DNA from: Pseudomonadales bacterium | GTDB lineage: Bacteria > Pseudomonadota > Gammaproteobacteria > Pseudomonadales > Azotimanducaceae | Direction of reading: 5' to 3' | Length of the DNA stretch: 45,558 bases | NCBI GenBank assembly: GCA_007131295.1 | Contig: SLQW01000005.1 | Location: forward strand, 1-45,558 | Shown: positions 1 through 9,079 of the stretch, in pieces | Layout: every line of letters starts with the position of its first letter | How positions within the stretch are numbered: the stretch's first letter is position 1 | Program-made: the position numbers and the translations under genes | The notes under the pieces: model-generated | Seen by the model: the letters and a program-made list of their open reading frames with translations, nothing else | The model's database searches: none | Told to the model about the DNA's origin: nothing

Positions 1-3000
1 ACCCCGCTGCCAGTTCAGGCTCGCCTGAGCGTTCCACTTCGGACGCCGCAGTTCGGTGAGGCGCGGATCTATCGCCGTCGGGTCCGTCTGGCTCGTGAAA
101 CGATCCAGTTTCTCCTGTCGCGAGCCGATCACCCGGAAATTGAACTGGTTCTCCGCCAGCATGAAAGAGTAGTTGGCAGCGAAGTCGACCCCGCGTGCCT
201 TCAGCGACGCGAAGTTCACGAAGGTCTGGTTCAAGAAGCGGAAACCGCCGAACTGTGCGCTGGCGGGGTTCGTTTCCCGGGTGAAGTTTTCGCAGAAGAC
301 GTTGTTCGGGAAGTCGGTAGCGTCGTAACAGGTGTCCACCGTTTCCTGAGCGGTCACCAGTTCGATACCGTCCTTGATCTCTACGTCCCAGTAGTCGAGC
401 GTCAGCGACAGCCCGTCCACCCAGCGCGGCGTGAATACAAAGCCCAGGGTGAACGTGTCTGCCGTCTCCTCGTCCAGGTCTGGATTGCCGCCGACGACAC
501 CGCCGAAGCGGGCTGAGAGCGGATCGTTGAAGCCGTCCGGCAATGCCGGCAGCGGCAGTCCGGCGGCTTCCGCGCCGGCCTGACAATTCGCCGCCCGCAG
601 ATCGGGGTCCGGCGCGTTGCCGATCTCTGAAGAATCGCAGGGGTCGTCCGGTCGGAACGTGCCCGGGTTGGTAATGAAGGTCTCGCGCAGATTCGGCGCC
701 CGCACCGCCTGGGACAGCGTGCCCCGGAAGCTGATGTCATCTACCGGTGCCCAGACCAGGCCGAGCTTCCAGGCGTCCACGGTGCCGACCGTGTTGTAGT
801 CCGCTACCCGCCAGGCCGCGTCGAAGGTGAGCTCACGGGCGAAGGGCCGATTCTCCAAGAGCGGCACCGTCACCTCGATGAACGCCTCCCGAGACCGGAT
901 CTCACCCACCGAGTTTTCGTAAACAAACTGGCTGTCGAAGCCCAGCGAGTTGTTCTCGCTTACCTCCGAGAGCAGGGTACCGTCCGGGAACGGAGAGCCT
1001 TCCGGCAAAACGCCTCGGAGGAGAGGATCCCGCGTCGAACGGGCGCGCTCTTCCCGATACTCGACCCCTACCGCGAACCCGACCGGTCCCGCTGGCAGCG
1101 TAAAGAAATCCGCCGAGTCGCCGACGAGCAATGCATTGAACACACGTTGCCGGTACTCGAACTTATCGCGCAGGCCCGGGTTGAAGAAGGCAGCGGCTTC
1201 CGGATCGATGGAATCCTGCCCTCCCCAGATATTGGCGGGAACGCACTGACCATCACCCGGAGTGAAGCTGTAGATGCCGGCATCGAACTGAGGGATGTCG
1301 AAGAGGGTCGTGAACGGCACCGCGTCCGGATCGACGTCGGAACGGCAGACGGGCTCGCCGGTCACCGGATCGGAGATCACGTCGATGGCCGCGAAGAAGC
1401 GGTCGAGGATGACGGAATTGAAATCGTCCTTGCGTTCGAAGTTGCCGTAGGACGCGACCGCTTCCCAGGTCCAGCCGTTGTTCAACTCACCTTCGACACC
1501 AATAAGCGCACGGATCGTCTCGCGATCGATGTTGGTGCGCGATCCGCCGGAATCCGTCGGGTCGCGGGTGATGAAAAGCCCCCCGGGCAGATCCGTGATG
1601 ACGCTCGCGAATCCGCCAACCTCCGTCGCAGTCGTGCCCACCAGTTCCGGCGGGAGGAAGGGATTGTCCGGCGCGCCCCAGAGCAGATCGAAAAACCCAA
1701 GCTGCTGTAGACGACGGCGACTCTCGCCCGAGGTGTAACCGACTTCCGCGATGACCCGAAGGTCGTCGCGTACGTCGTAGTGGCCACGGAGGTTCAGGGC
1801 CGTTTGCCGCGATGACGGATAAAGCGCGTCGGCATTGTAGCGATCAGGGACGCCGTCGCCGCCGAACTGATTGAAACTGCCGGCGACGAGACCATCTTCG
1901 TAGGGACGCAACGGGCCGTTGCCAGTGCGCGTCCAGCAACCACCCGCATAATCGAACTGGAAGGCACCATCGCTCTGCCAATCCGGATCACCCAGCACCT
2001 GTGGCAGGTAAAACTGGTTGTTGAAGCCGACGAAAGATTGGTCGCAATCGAACGTACCGTCACCATCGAGATCAATCTCGTGGATCAGGTCAGGATTAAA
2101 AGGCGCGATGATTCCCGCCGCGTTGCTGATGGAGAAAGTCGGCTGCGGCAATATGGCACGGCTCGTCGCATCGTTCCTGCGCTCGATCAGCGCCAGCTCC
2201 GCCGCGGTCAGATCAGCCGTCGTCAAAGCCGTGCCATTTATCGTGTTGTAACGGTCGATAAAGCCTTCCGCGCTGCTCGGAATGAACAAGCCATACGGGA
2301 AGCGCCCCTCGTCGCGGCTGTAGAATTCCGAAAAGAGCGGCGTTGCTGCAGGATCAAGATCACCCTGCTGGAAGCGCCGCGCGGGGTTGGGCTGGTCGCG
2401 GGCGATGCCGTTATCGCGCGCCCAGGAGCGATCGCCAACGTTCAGACCCCGATCCCGGCGCACGTCGGCACTGAACGTGATGTTGCCTCGGCCCTCGCCG
2501 AAGTTGCGGCCGAACACGTACTCTAGGTTGTAGGACTCAGCATCGGTACGACCGGACATGCCAGCGCGGATGTTCAGGTCGTGGCCCTCGAAATCGTCGC
2601 GCAGAATGAAGTTGACCACGCCGGTGACGGCGTCCGAGCCGTAAATGGCCGATGCCCCACCGGTAAGCACTTCTACCCGCTCGATCAGCGCATTCGGAAT
2701 AGAGCTGATGTCCACGGCAGCGCTGCCTTCGGTGCCCCCGCCCACGTAGCGGCGGCCGTTGACCAGGGTCAGCGTACGGCGATCGCCGAGCCCACGCAGA
2801 TTGAGCACGTTCGTTCCGGTGATGCTCGACTCGGCACTCGTGGAACCTAGCAGCGCTGGAACCCGGTTCAGCACGTCCGCGATGTTCGGCTGCCCGGAAA
2901 GACGCAGGTCCTCGCTGGACACGACCTGCACCGGCACCGGCGATGCCAGGTTCGGATCACGGGCGATCCGCGAGCCGGTGACGACGATCTCCTCGATCGT

Positions 3001-3147
3001 CGGCGCGGCGGCCTCGACCGGCTGCTGAGCGACCAGGGCTGGCGCGGCACCCCAGACCAGTGCTGCGATGGAAGCACTCAGTGTTAGACGACGTACAGGC
3101 AGTGACTTCGGAACGTGATTGCAAAGCTGAGACGCGTTCGGGTGCAT
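1..3147 (-). CDS. TonB-dependent outer-membrane receptor, C-terminus cut by window edge
   Basis: Outer-membrane beta-barrel transporter of the TonB-dependent family; the substrate cannot be told. The frame is open from the ATG at 3147 to base 1 (1049 codons, no stop), so only the last barrel strands are missing. A signal peptide is visible at residues 19-40 (RLTLSASIAALVWGAAPALV ending near AQQ). The TonB-box-like EEIVVTGSRI follows at about 52-61. The plug domain comes next, with RGLGDRRTLTLVNGRR and the GGASAIYGSDAVTGVVNF segment, typical of Xanthomonas/Caulobacter-type receptors. The barrel has long loops; one holds DLDGDGTFDCDQ (residues about 359-370), resembling a calcium-binding loop. 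A strong Shine-Dalgarno stretch (GGGGGAGGGG) precedes the ATG. No transport or catabolic partner lies beside it, so siderophore, carbohydrate and peptide uptake all remain possible. The family call is firm; the substrate is unknown. Confidence 0.95.
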   Translation of the reverse strand, partial: MHPNASQLCNHVPKSLPVRRLTLSASIAALVWGAAPALVAQQPVEAAAPTIEEIVVTGSRIARDPNLASPVPVQVVSSEDLRLSGQPNIADVLNRVPALLGSTSAESSITGTNVLNLRGLGDRRTLTLVNGRRYVGGGTEGSAAVDISSIPNALIERVEVLTGGASAIYGSDAVTGVVNFILRDDFEGHDLNIRAGMSGRTDAESYNLEYVFGRNFGEGRGNITFSADVRRDRGLNVGDRSWARDNGIARDQPNPARRFQQGDLDPAATPLFSEFYSRDEGRFPYGLFIPSSAEGFIDRYNTINGTALTTADLTAAELALIERRNDATSRAILPQPTFSISNAAGIIAPFNPDLIHEIDLDGDGTFDCDQSFVGFNNQFYLPQVLGDPDWQSDGAFQFDYAGGCWTRTGNGPLRPYEDGLVAGSFNQFGGDGVPDRYNADALYPSSRQTALNLRGHYDVRDDLRVIAEVGYTSGESRRRLQQLGFFDLLWGAPDNPFLPPELVGTTATEVGGFASVITDLPGGLFITRDPTDSGGSRTNIDRETIRALIGVEGELNNGWTWEAVASYGNFERKDDFNSVILDRFFAAIDVISDPVTGEPVCRSDVDPDAVPFTTLFDIPQFDAGIYSFTPGDGQCVPANIWGGQDSIDPEAAAFFNPGLRDKFEYRQRVFNALLVGDSADFFTLPAGPVGFAVGVEYREERARSTRDPLLRGVLPEGSPFPDGTLLSEVSENNSLGFDSQFVYENSVGEIRSREAFIEVTVPLLENRPFARELTFDAAWRVADYNTVGTVDAWKLGLVWAPVDDISFRGTLSQAVRAPNLRETFITNPGTFRPDDPCDSSEIGNAPDPDLRAANCQAGAEAAGLPLPALPDGFNDPLSARFGGVVGGNPDLDEETADTFTLGFVFTPRWVDGLSLTLDYWDVEIKDGIELVTAQETVDTCYDATDFPNNVFCENFTRETNPASAQFGGFRFLNQTFVNFASLKARGVDFAANYSFMLAENQFNFRVIGSRQEKLDRFTSQTDPTAIDPRLTELRRPKWNAQASLNWQRG

Positions 3148-3346
3148 GGCCCCTCCCCCAATGAAATGACGCGACCAGGGCCAACAGGCGCTGTTCCTGA
3201 TACACGCTTGGAATCCGATGAAAACCGGACGTCATGAAATGCTGCAGCGGGCAATAGATCCCCCCGGCCCTGCCCCTCTAAAGGGGTCTGCAACGTTGTT
3301 TCAAGATAGTTTCAGAGTCCATTTCCTGGCGTCAAGTGGCGGGGCG
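3148..3346. other. Intergenic leader of the TonB-dependent receptor
   Basis: 199 bp without a gene, upstream of the receptor and downstream of the phosphatase-like gene, both on the minus strand. On the minus strand TTGACG (3330-3335) could be a -35 but has no convincing -10. An 8-bp palindrome CAACGTTG (3291-3298) and a small CCCCT/AGGGG hairpin (3273-3286) are present. Neither is long enough to be called an operator or terminator on its own. The region probably holds the receptor's promoter. Confidence 0.4.
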
Positions 3347-4366
3347 TTACAGAAACACGATCTCGGCCACTATCGGGAAGTGATCGGAGCCCGTGAAGCG
3401 ACCCCGGCGCAGGCTCGTGATCGCCACCTCACCACTGACGAGAATGTGATCAATGGGGGTGAGCAGGAAAGGCACGAACGTGGGCCAGGACGCCACCGCG
3501 CAGCGCCAGGGCGAAAGACAGGCGAGCTCGCCCTCCCGGATCAGTTCCGCAAACCGCGGTGAGAACGCGGAGGTATTGAGGTCACCCATGACGATGGCCC
3601 GGCCGTCCAGAGACGCCAGCTCATCCTGTAACCAGTCCAGGGTTTCGTTACGCGCCCGCAGGCTCCAGTCGGAGGTAGGCGGGTGGGTATGCAGGGCGAA
3701 TACGGTCACGGGAAAGCCGCGGACATCGAGACCCAGCCGCAAAGCCGGCCGGCCGGTGGTCAGGGCAGGCTCGAAGGTCTGCCGCGTGCGCAGTGGATAA
3801 CGGCTAAGGAAGCGGATGTCGCGACCGTCTGCGGCAGCGAGTTCGAAACCGAACGGATACCGTGCATCCAGCTCCCCCACCCGCGCTCGGGTATCAGGGT
3901 CGAGCTCGCGCGGAAACTCGCTCCACCACACCAGGTCTGCATCCAGCGCCTCCACCTGCGCTACGGCCGAGCGCACCGCCCGCTCGCTTTCGAACAGATT
4001 GGCACTGAAGACCATGAGCCGCGGCTGCGCCGAAGCCAGCTCGTCCGTGCTGCCGACGCGGCTGCCGATGACACCGGCGAGGTCCGGGACGAGCAGCAAC
4101 AAGAACGCAGAGCCGCGTATCCACCGTCTTCGCCACCAGAGCACGATGCCCATGGCCAGCGCCAGCAGCGCGTACTGCGGTGCGAAACTGGTCAGGATCT
4201 CGACCGGCAACAGATCCGGGGACAGAAAGGCACGCGCGGGCAACAGCACGGCCAGCGCCAGCAGCAGCAGCAGGCTGCCACCGGTGGTCAGCAGCCTGAA
4301 CAGTCCTGAGACACCGGCGGTGTTGATGGGCGACTCCTCGGGCGGACCTGGCGCACTGGTCACCAA
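3347..4366 (-). CDS. Membrane-anchored endonuclease/exonuclease/phosphatase family protein
   Basis: 339 residues. Three hydrophobic segments (about 31-47, 57-78, 84-101) precede a catalytic domain of the EEP (DNase I-like) superfamily. Visible motifs are FSANLFE (120-126), where the family usually has an Asn, a degenerate WWSEF (147-151) for the Glu motif, HTHPP (226-230), GDLN (261-264) with Asn-Thr following, and IDH (305-307) and SDHFP (327-331) near the C-terminus. The architecture matches YafD- or VanJ-like membrane EEP proteins, which place a metal-dependent phosphodiesterase domain outside or at the inner membrane. The substrate may be a nucleic acid, phospholipid or polyprenyl phosphate; the sequence does not decide. 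The frame opens with TTG at 4366 followed by GTG at 4363, and neither has a clear Shine-Dalgarno. It lies 40 bp beyond the radA stop, so it may be the last gene of that run. Confidence 0.85.
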   Translation of the reverse strand: MVTSAPGPPEESPINTAGVSGLFRLLTTGGSLLLLLALAVLLPARAFLSPDLLPVEILTSFAPQYALLALAMGIVLWWRRRWIRGSAFLLLLVPDLAGVIGSRVGSTDELASAQPRLMVFSANLFESERAVRSAVAQVEALDADLVWWSEFPRELDPDTRARVGELDARYPFGFELAAADGRDIRFLSRYPLRTRQTFEPALTTGRPALRLGLDVRGFPVTVFALHTHPPTSDWSLRARNETLDWLQDELASLDGRAIVMGDLNTSAFSPRFAELIREGELACLSPWRCAVASWPTFVPFLLTPIDHILVSGEVAITSLRRGRFTGSDHFPIVAEIVFL

Positions 4367-4406
4367 ACGTTAACCACGACCCGCTCACCACACAACGTTG
4401 CAGCGC

Positions 4407-5774
4407 TCATGGGAACAGGGCTTCGGTGGCCTCACTGAGCGTGCGAACGGGACGCACCTCGAGACCGGGAATCGTCTCCCGCGGCTTGTTGCCGAATGGA
4501 CAGATGGCGCGCGTGAAGCCGTGCTTTGCCGCTTCCCGCAGGCGCTCCTGACCATTGGGGACGGGTCGGACCTCGCCGGACAGGCCCACCTCACCGAACG
4601 CGAAAAGTTCCCGCGGCAGTGGCCTGCCCCGGTGACTGGACACCACGGCCAGCAGCACCGGCAGATCGCTGGCCGTTTCCACGACCCGAACGCCGCCGAC
4701 CACGTTCACGAACACGTCCTGGTTGCCGAGACCGATATCGGCGTGCCGATGCAGCACGGCGAGCAGCAGCGCCAGGCGGTTGGATTCGAACCCCACGGTG
4801 ACGCGCCGGGCATGGGCACCCTGGGCGTCGTCCACCAGCGCCTGCACTTCCACCAGCAGCGGCCGCGTCCCTTCCCACACCACCACCACCAGACTGCCCG
4901 CCGCAGGCTCGCCATCCCGGGTGAGGAAGATGGCCGAAGGGTTCGCCACCTCCTTCAGACCACGATCGGTCATGGCGAAGACGCCGAGTTCGTTCACCGC
5001 ACCGAAGCGGTTCTTGTGGCCGCGCAGCGTCCGGAAGCGTGAGTCGGAAGCGTCCTCCAGCATCATGAAAGTGTCGATCATGTGCTCGAGCACCTTGGGA
5101 CCGGCAAGCCCGCCCTCCTTGTTGACGTGGCCCACGAGAACCACCACCGCACCGGCCTCCTTCGCAAAGCGGACGAGGCGTGCTGTCGCCTCCCGAACCT
5201 GGGTGACGCCACCGGGGGCACCCTCCACCGCCTCTGTCTGCAGGGTCTGAACCGAATCCACCACCACCATGCCGGGACGTTCGCGCAAGGCATGCGCGAT
5301 GATCGCCTCGACTCGGGTTTCCGCCGCCAGCTTCAGGTCATCCCGCGGCAGCTCCAGGCGCCGGGCCCGCATTGCGATCTGCTGCAGGGATTCCTCGCCG
5401 GTGACATAAAGGACGCCGATGCGCTCCGCCAGCTCGCAGCTCACCTGCAGCAGCAGCGTCGACTTGCCCGCACCCGGATTGCCGCCCATCAACAGCACGG
5501 AACCCGGCACCAGACCGCCACCGAGCACCCGATCGAACTCCTTCATGCCGGTGACGATGCGGGTCTGGGCGTCGAGACCCACTTCCGCCAGCCGGGTGAC
5601 CGTCGACTGCTGGCCGGTCCAACCGCTGCCGCGACGGCCACCGGCGGAACCCGCGCCGATCACCTGCTCCAGGGTGTTCCATTCGCCGCAGCCGGTGCAT
5701 TGTCCCTGCCACTTCGCGTGCTCAGCGCCGCAGTCGCGACATACCCATAAGTCCTTCTGGCGCGCCTTGGCCAC
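4407..5774 (-). CDS. radA: DNA repair protein RadA (Sms)
   Basis: RecA-like branch-migration ATPase that processes recombination intermediates. All hallmarks are present in 455 residues. The N-terminal C4 zinc finger uses Cys12, Cys15, Cys26 and Cys29. The Walker A motif is GGNPGAGKST (97-106), the Walker B VVVDS (169-173), and the RadA-specific KNRFG motif is at 254-258. A Lon-protease-like C-terminal domain follows, with GFESNRLALLLAVL and the DLPVLLAVVSS stretch. The start is GTG at 5774, one base after the alr stop, with GGGGAG inside the alr end as ribosome binding site, which suggests translational coupling. Length matches the family (E. coli about 460). Confidence 0.97.
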   Translation of the reverse strand: MAKARQKDLWVCRDCGAEHAKWQGQCTGCGEWNTLEQVIGAGSAGGRRGSGWTGQQSTVTRLAEVGLDAQTRIVTGMKEFDRVLGGGLVPGSVLLMGGNPGAGKSTLLLQVSCELAERIGVLYVTGEESLQQIAMRARRLELPRDDLKLAAETRVEAIIAHALRERPGMVVVDSVQTLQTEAVEGAPGGVTQVREATARLVRFAKEAGAVVVLVGHVNKEGGLAGPKVLEHMIDTFMMLEDASDSRFRTLRGHKNRFGAVNELGVFAMTDRGLKEVANPSAIFLTRDGEPAAGSLVVVVWEGTRPLLVEVQALVDDAQGAHARRVTVGFESNRLALLLAVLHRHADIGLGNQDVFVNVVGGVRVVETASDLPVLLAVVSSHRGRPLPRELFAFGEVGLSGEVRPVPNGQERLREAAKHGFTRAICPFGNKPRETIPGLEVRPVRTLSEATEALFP

Positions 5775-5775
5775 T

Positions 5776-6873
5776 TCAGTCGCGCTCCCCGCCTGAATAG
5801 ACGCGCGCCACCCGGGAGGTTAAGCCCGCCAGCAGCTCATAACCGATCGTGTCTGCTGCAGCAGCCACCAGGTCCACCGGCAATCCGCGCCCCCAGAGTA
5901 CGACCTCATCACCAGGGCGGACGTGGCCCGCCGTGCGCAGGTCCACGGCGAGCGAATCCATGGATACACGGCCCAGGGTGTGAACGTCACAGGCACCGAT
6001 GCGAACCGGCGTCCCGCTCGGCGCGTGACGCGGATAGCCATCGCCGTAACCGGCCGCCACCAGGCCGATGCGGGTGGTCTCGCTGGCGACCCAGCTGGCA
6101 CCGTAACCCACACTCTCCCCGGCACGGACATCCTTCACGGCCACGACCCGGCTCATGAGCGTCATCACTGGTGCCAGTGACAGGCCCGCAGCCGTCCTCC
6201 CGAGCAGCGGCGTACCTCCATAGAGCATGATGCCGGGCCGGACCACCGAATCGCTCTGATAGGCACCCGTGAGGAGGGCGGCGGAATTACAGGCGCTGAC
6301 TGGGCCATTCGTGGCGAGCGTGGCCATCCCGAACTCGGTGGCCTGGGCGTCGGTGAGGGGATGATCGACCGTATCCGCACAGGCGAAGTGGGTCATCATT
6401 CCCAGTTCCGCGACGGCGGCCAGCCCGGCAAGCTGCTCCCGTACCTTCAGAGCCTGCTCCGTCTGCAGACCGAGCCGATGCATCCCGGTCTCCAGCTTCA
6501 GCCACAGCCGCAGGCTGCCTGCGGGTAGCTGCGCTGCATCGCGCAGCAGCAGCTTGACCTGCTCGGGATCGTGGACACCGAGCGTGAGCCCGGCCGCGAT
6601 GGCAGCCCGCAAACCCGCACCAGAAAACGCTCCCTGAATCACGAGAACCGGCGCGGTGACACCCAACTCCCGCAGCATCAAGCCCTCGTCCAGATCGGCA
6701 ACGCAGAAGCCGTCTGCATCGGCGAGGGCTCGCACCACGGGGCCAACGCCATGGCCGTAAGCATTGGCCTTCACCACCGGCCAGACTGCCCGCCGTCCGG
6801 CGCGCTCCCTGGCCTGCTCGAAATTGCGACGCAGGGCGCGCAGGTCGATTTGCGCCTTGATCAGACGATGCAT
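5776..6873 (-). CDS. alr: Alanine racemase
   Basis: Pyridoxal-phosphate enzyme interconverting L- and D-alanine for peptidoglycan synthesis. The PLP-binding lysine is Lys35 in VVKANAYGHG. The second catalytic base is Tyr257 in SVGYGASW. CNSAA (195-199) and the substrate-side RPGIMLYGG (212-220) are conserved. 365 residues, normal for the biosynthetic Alr/DadX family; there is no signal peptide, so it is cytoplasmic. Its ATG overlaps the dnaB stop by one base (TGATG), and radA begins one base after its own stop, giving a dnaB-alr-radA operon. Without a dad operon nearby, biosynthetic Alr is the better reading than catabolic DadX. Confidence 0.96.
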   Translation of the reverse strand: MHRLIKAQIDLRALRRNFEQARERAGRRAVWPVVKANAYGHGVGPVVRALADADGFCVADLDEGLMLRELGVTAPVLVIQGAFSGAGLRAAIAAGLTLGVHDPEQVKLLLRDAAQLPAGSLRLWLKLETGMHRLGLQTEQALKVREQLAGLAAVAELGMMTHFACADTVDHPLTDAQATEFGMATLATNGPVSACNSAALLTGAYQSDSVVRPGIMLYGGTPLLGRTAAGLSLAPVMTLMSRVVAVKDVRAGESVGYGASWVASETTRIGLVAAGYGDGYPRHAPSGTPVRIGACDVHTLGRVSMDSLAVDLRTAGHVRPGDEVVLWGRGLPVDLVAAAADTIGYELLAGLTSRVARVYSGGERD

Positions 6874-8282
6874 CAGTACTGCTCGTAGCGCTCGGGCGCG
6901 AGCGACTCGAAGCGGGTCAAATGCCCGACGAATGCGAGCCGGACCATGCCGATGGGGCCGTTGCGCTGCTTACCGATGATGATCTCGGCCGTGCCGCGAT
7001 CCGCCGACTCGGGGTTGTAGACCTCGTCGCGATAGACGAACAGGATCACGTCTGCATCCTGTTCGATCGCTCCAGATTCACGAAGATCCGCCATCTGCGG
7101 CCGCTTGTTGGGACGCTGCTCGAGAGAGCGGTTGAGCTGAGACAGGGCGATGACCGGGCAGGACATCTCCTTGGCCAGCGCCTTCAGGGAACGGGAGATC
7201 TCCGAGATTTCGCCAGTGCGGTTTTCAGTGGTGCCCGCGACCCGCATCAGCTGCAGGTAGTCGACGACGATCATGCCGAGACGACCATGCTCGCGGGCGA
7301 GGCGGCGGGCCCGGGCGCGCATCTCGTTCGGCGTCAGCGCCGCGGTATCGTCGATGAACAGCGGCCGGTCCCGGAGCAGGGTCATGGTGGACGCGAGGCG
7401 TGGCCAGTCGTCGTCGGTGAGCTGCCCGGAGCGCATATGGCCCTGGTTAATGCGGCCGAGCGACGACAGCATCCGCATGATCAGGGCTTCCGCCGGCATC
7501 TCCATGGAGAAGACGAGCACCGGGCGCGGCTCGTCCACCATCAGCGCGTTTTCCACCAGATTCATCGCGAACGCGGTCTTGCCCATGGAGGGCCGCCCGG
7601 CCACGATCACCAGGTCCGAGTCCTGAAAGCCTGAGGTGTAGTTGTCCAGGTCGGTAAAGCCGCTGGCGAGTCCGGTGATGGAATTCTTGGATGCAACCAG
7701 ACGGTCGATGCGTTCCACCGCCCGCTTGAGCAGATCCCGCGCCCCTTCCGGTCCGCCGGCCTTGGGCCGATCTTCGGCGATCTGGAATACCGCCCGCTCG
7801 GCCTCGTCGAGCAACTCTGCGCTCTTGCGACCCTCCGGGGCGAAGGCGTTATCGGCAATGCGCCCGGCGACGTCGATCAGCTGCCGCAGCACCGCCCGCT
7901 CGCGGACGATGTCGGCGTATGCCCGCAGATTGCTGACGCCGGGCGTACTCTCCGCGAGTTCCGCCAGATAGACGGTGTCGAGTCCACGACTGGCCTGACC
8001 CATGTGTTCCAGGGCACGGCCGACGGTGAGCACGTCCACCGCACCGCCCTCTTCCATGAGTTCAGTGATGGTGCGCCAGATCAGACGGTGGTCGTTACGG
8101 TAGAAATCCTTCTCGGTGACCGCATCGGCAATCTCCCAGTAGCTCGCCGCATGCAGCAACAGACCGCCGAGCACGGCCTGCTCCGCCTCGATAGAGTGCG
8201 GGGGGATCTTGACGCCTGCGACCCGGGCATCGGCACGCGCGTCAGGGGATCCCGGCGCTGGCGAAAACCCGGGCTCCGACAT
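6873..8282 (-). CDS. dnaB: Replicative DNA helicase DnaB
   Basis: Hexameric 5'-3' helicase at the replication fork. The N-terminal primase-interacting domain begins with PPHSIEAEQAVLGGLL (about 27-42). The RecA-like motor has Walker A GRPSMGKTA (229-237), the MEMPAEALIMRML segment, Walker B IVVDYLQLM, and the C-terminal DLRESGAIEQDAD motif H4. 469 residues, standard. ATG at 8282 with an AGGTC ribosome binding site. No intein interrupts the motor motifs. It follows rplI after a 105-bp gap that holds a strong hairpin, so it probably receives limited read-through from the ribosomal operon. Confidence 0.98.
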   Translation of the reverse strand: MSEPGFSPAPGSPDARADARVAGVKIPPHSIEAEQAVLGGLLLHAASYWEIADAVTEKDFYRNDHRLIWRTITELMEEGGAVDVLTVGRALEHMGQASRGLDTVYLAELAESTPGVSNLRAYADIVRERAVLRQLIDVAGRIADNAFAPEGRKSAELLDEAERAVFQIAEDRPKAGGPEGARDLLKRAVERIDRLVASKNSITGLASGFTDLDNYTSGFQDSDLVIVAGRPSMGKTAFAMNLVENALMVDEPRPVLVFSMEMPAEALIMRMLSSLGRINQGHMRSGQLTDDDWPRLASTMTLLRDRPLFIDDTAALTPNEMRARARRLAREHGRLGMIVVDYLQLMRVAGTTENRTGEISEISRSLKALAKEMSCPVIALSQLNRSLEQRPNKRPQMADLRESGAIEQDADVILFVYRDEVYNPESADRGTAEIIIGKQRNGPIGMVRLAFVGHLTRFESLAPERYEQY

Positions 8283-8305
8283 GCAAGGGACCTCGATAGC
8301 GAATG

Positions 8306-8329
8306 GGCGCCCGGAGTGACCCGGGCGCC
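8306..8329 (-). terminator. Stem-loop between rplI and dnaB
   Basis: Perfect 9-bp GC-rich stem GGCGCCCGG / CCGGGCGCC with a six-base loop (8315-8320), 58 bp past the rplI stop. On the minus (coding) strand no run of T follows (CATTCGC), so it is at best a weak or Rho-assisted terminator, an attenuator, or an mRNA-processing/stability hairpin separating the ribosomal operon from dnaB. Confidence 0.5.
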
Positions 8330-8387
8330 ATCAAGCGTCGTGCGTTTGTGAGAGGCCGTCAAGCCGAGGTGGTCGAATGCTGACGGA

Positions 8388-8834
8388 TTACTCGGCGATG
8401 ACCAGGACGGTGACGGCGGTGGTGACGTCGGAGTGGAGCTGGATCTCGACCTGATACTCGCCAGTCACCCGAATCGGGCCGATGGGCATGCGCACCTCGG
8501 CCTTGGTGACGTCGTGATTGGCGGCCACCAGAGCATCCGCAACCTCCCGCGGCCCGACGGAACCATAGAGCCGGCCTTCGTCGCCCGCACGCGCGGCGAT
8601 GGTGACGCTGACGCCTTCGAGCTCGCCGGCTCGTGCCTGGGCGCGCGTAAGCAGTTCCTGGGACTGCTTTTCGAGCTCCGCACGGCGCGCTTCGAACTCT
8701 TCCCGGTTGCTCGCGGTGGCCCGGACGGCCTTGCCCTGGGGCAGCAGGTAGTTGCGGCCGTAGCCGGCCTTGACCGTGACCTCGTCACCGAGGTCACCGA
8801 GATTGCCAATTCGTTCCAGCAGGATCACTTGCAT
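8388..8834 (-). CDS. rplI: 50S ribosomal protein L9 (bL9)
   Basis: Binds 23S rRNA near the L1 stalk through its N-terminal domain; the C-terminal domain is joined by a long helix. The N-terminal signature is intact: [13 protein letters not shown], then [18 protein letters not shown] (20-37). The connecting helix (about 42-75) is rich in Glu, Arg and Ala. 148 residues, the normal size. A GGGAGG ribosome binding site precedes ATG 8834. Third gene of rpsF-rpsR-rplI, 13 bp after rpsR. Confidence 0.98.
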   Translation of the reverse strand: MQVILLERIGNLGDLGDEVTVKAGYGRNYLLPQGKAVRATASNREEFEARRAELEKQSQELLTRAQARAGELEGVSVTIAARAGDEGRLYGSVGPREVADALVAANHDVTKAEVRMPIGPIRVTGEYQVEIQLHSDVTTAVTVLVIAE

Positions 8835-8847
8835 GATGACGCCTCCC

Positions 8848-9075
8848 TCACGCGTGCCCGTCGGTATAGGGCAGCAGGGCCAGATAACGCGCCCGCTTGA
8901 TCGCCTTGGAGAGCTGGCGCTGATACCGGGCCTTGGTGCCGGTGATCCGGCTCGGCACGATCTTGCCGGTCTCGGTGACGTACTGCTTGAGCGTCTCGAT
9001 GTCCTTATAGTCGATCTGCTTCACGCCTTCGGCGGTGAAGCGGCAGAACTTGCGACGGCGGAAGAAACGAGCCAT
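8848..9075 (-). CDS. rpsR: 30S ribosomal protein S18 (bS18)
   Basis: Small-subunit platform protein that pairs with S6 on 16S rRNA. 75 residues from [13 protein letters not shown], with the conserved [19 protein letters not shown] and [13 protein letters not shown] segments. The frame stays open upstream to 9150, but ATG 9075 is the right start: it has AGGAG just before it and matches the universal S18 N-terminus, whereas a longer form would overlap rpsF coding sequence. It begins 4 bp after the rpsF stop. Confidence 0.98.
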   Translation of the reverse strand: MARFFRRRKFCRFTAEGVKQIDYKDIETLKQYVTETGKIVPSRITGTKARYQRQLSKAIKRARYLALLPYTDGHA

Positions 9076-9079
9076 GGCT

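Noticed and set aside
3291-3298. CAACGTTG palindrome as a LacI-type operator for the TonB-dependent receptor
   Set aside because: Symmetry stops after 8 bp, which is expected by chance; no regulator gene lies nearby.
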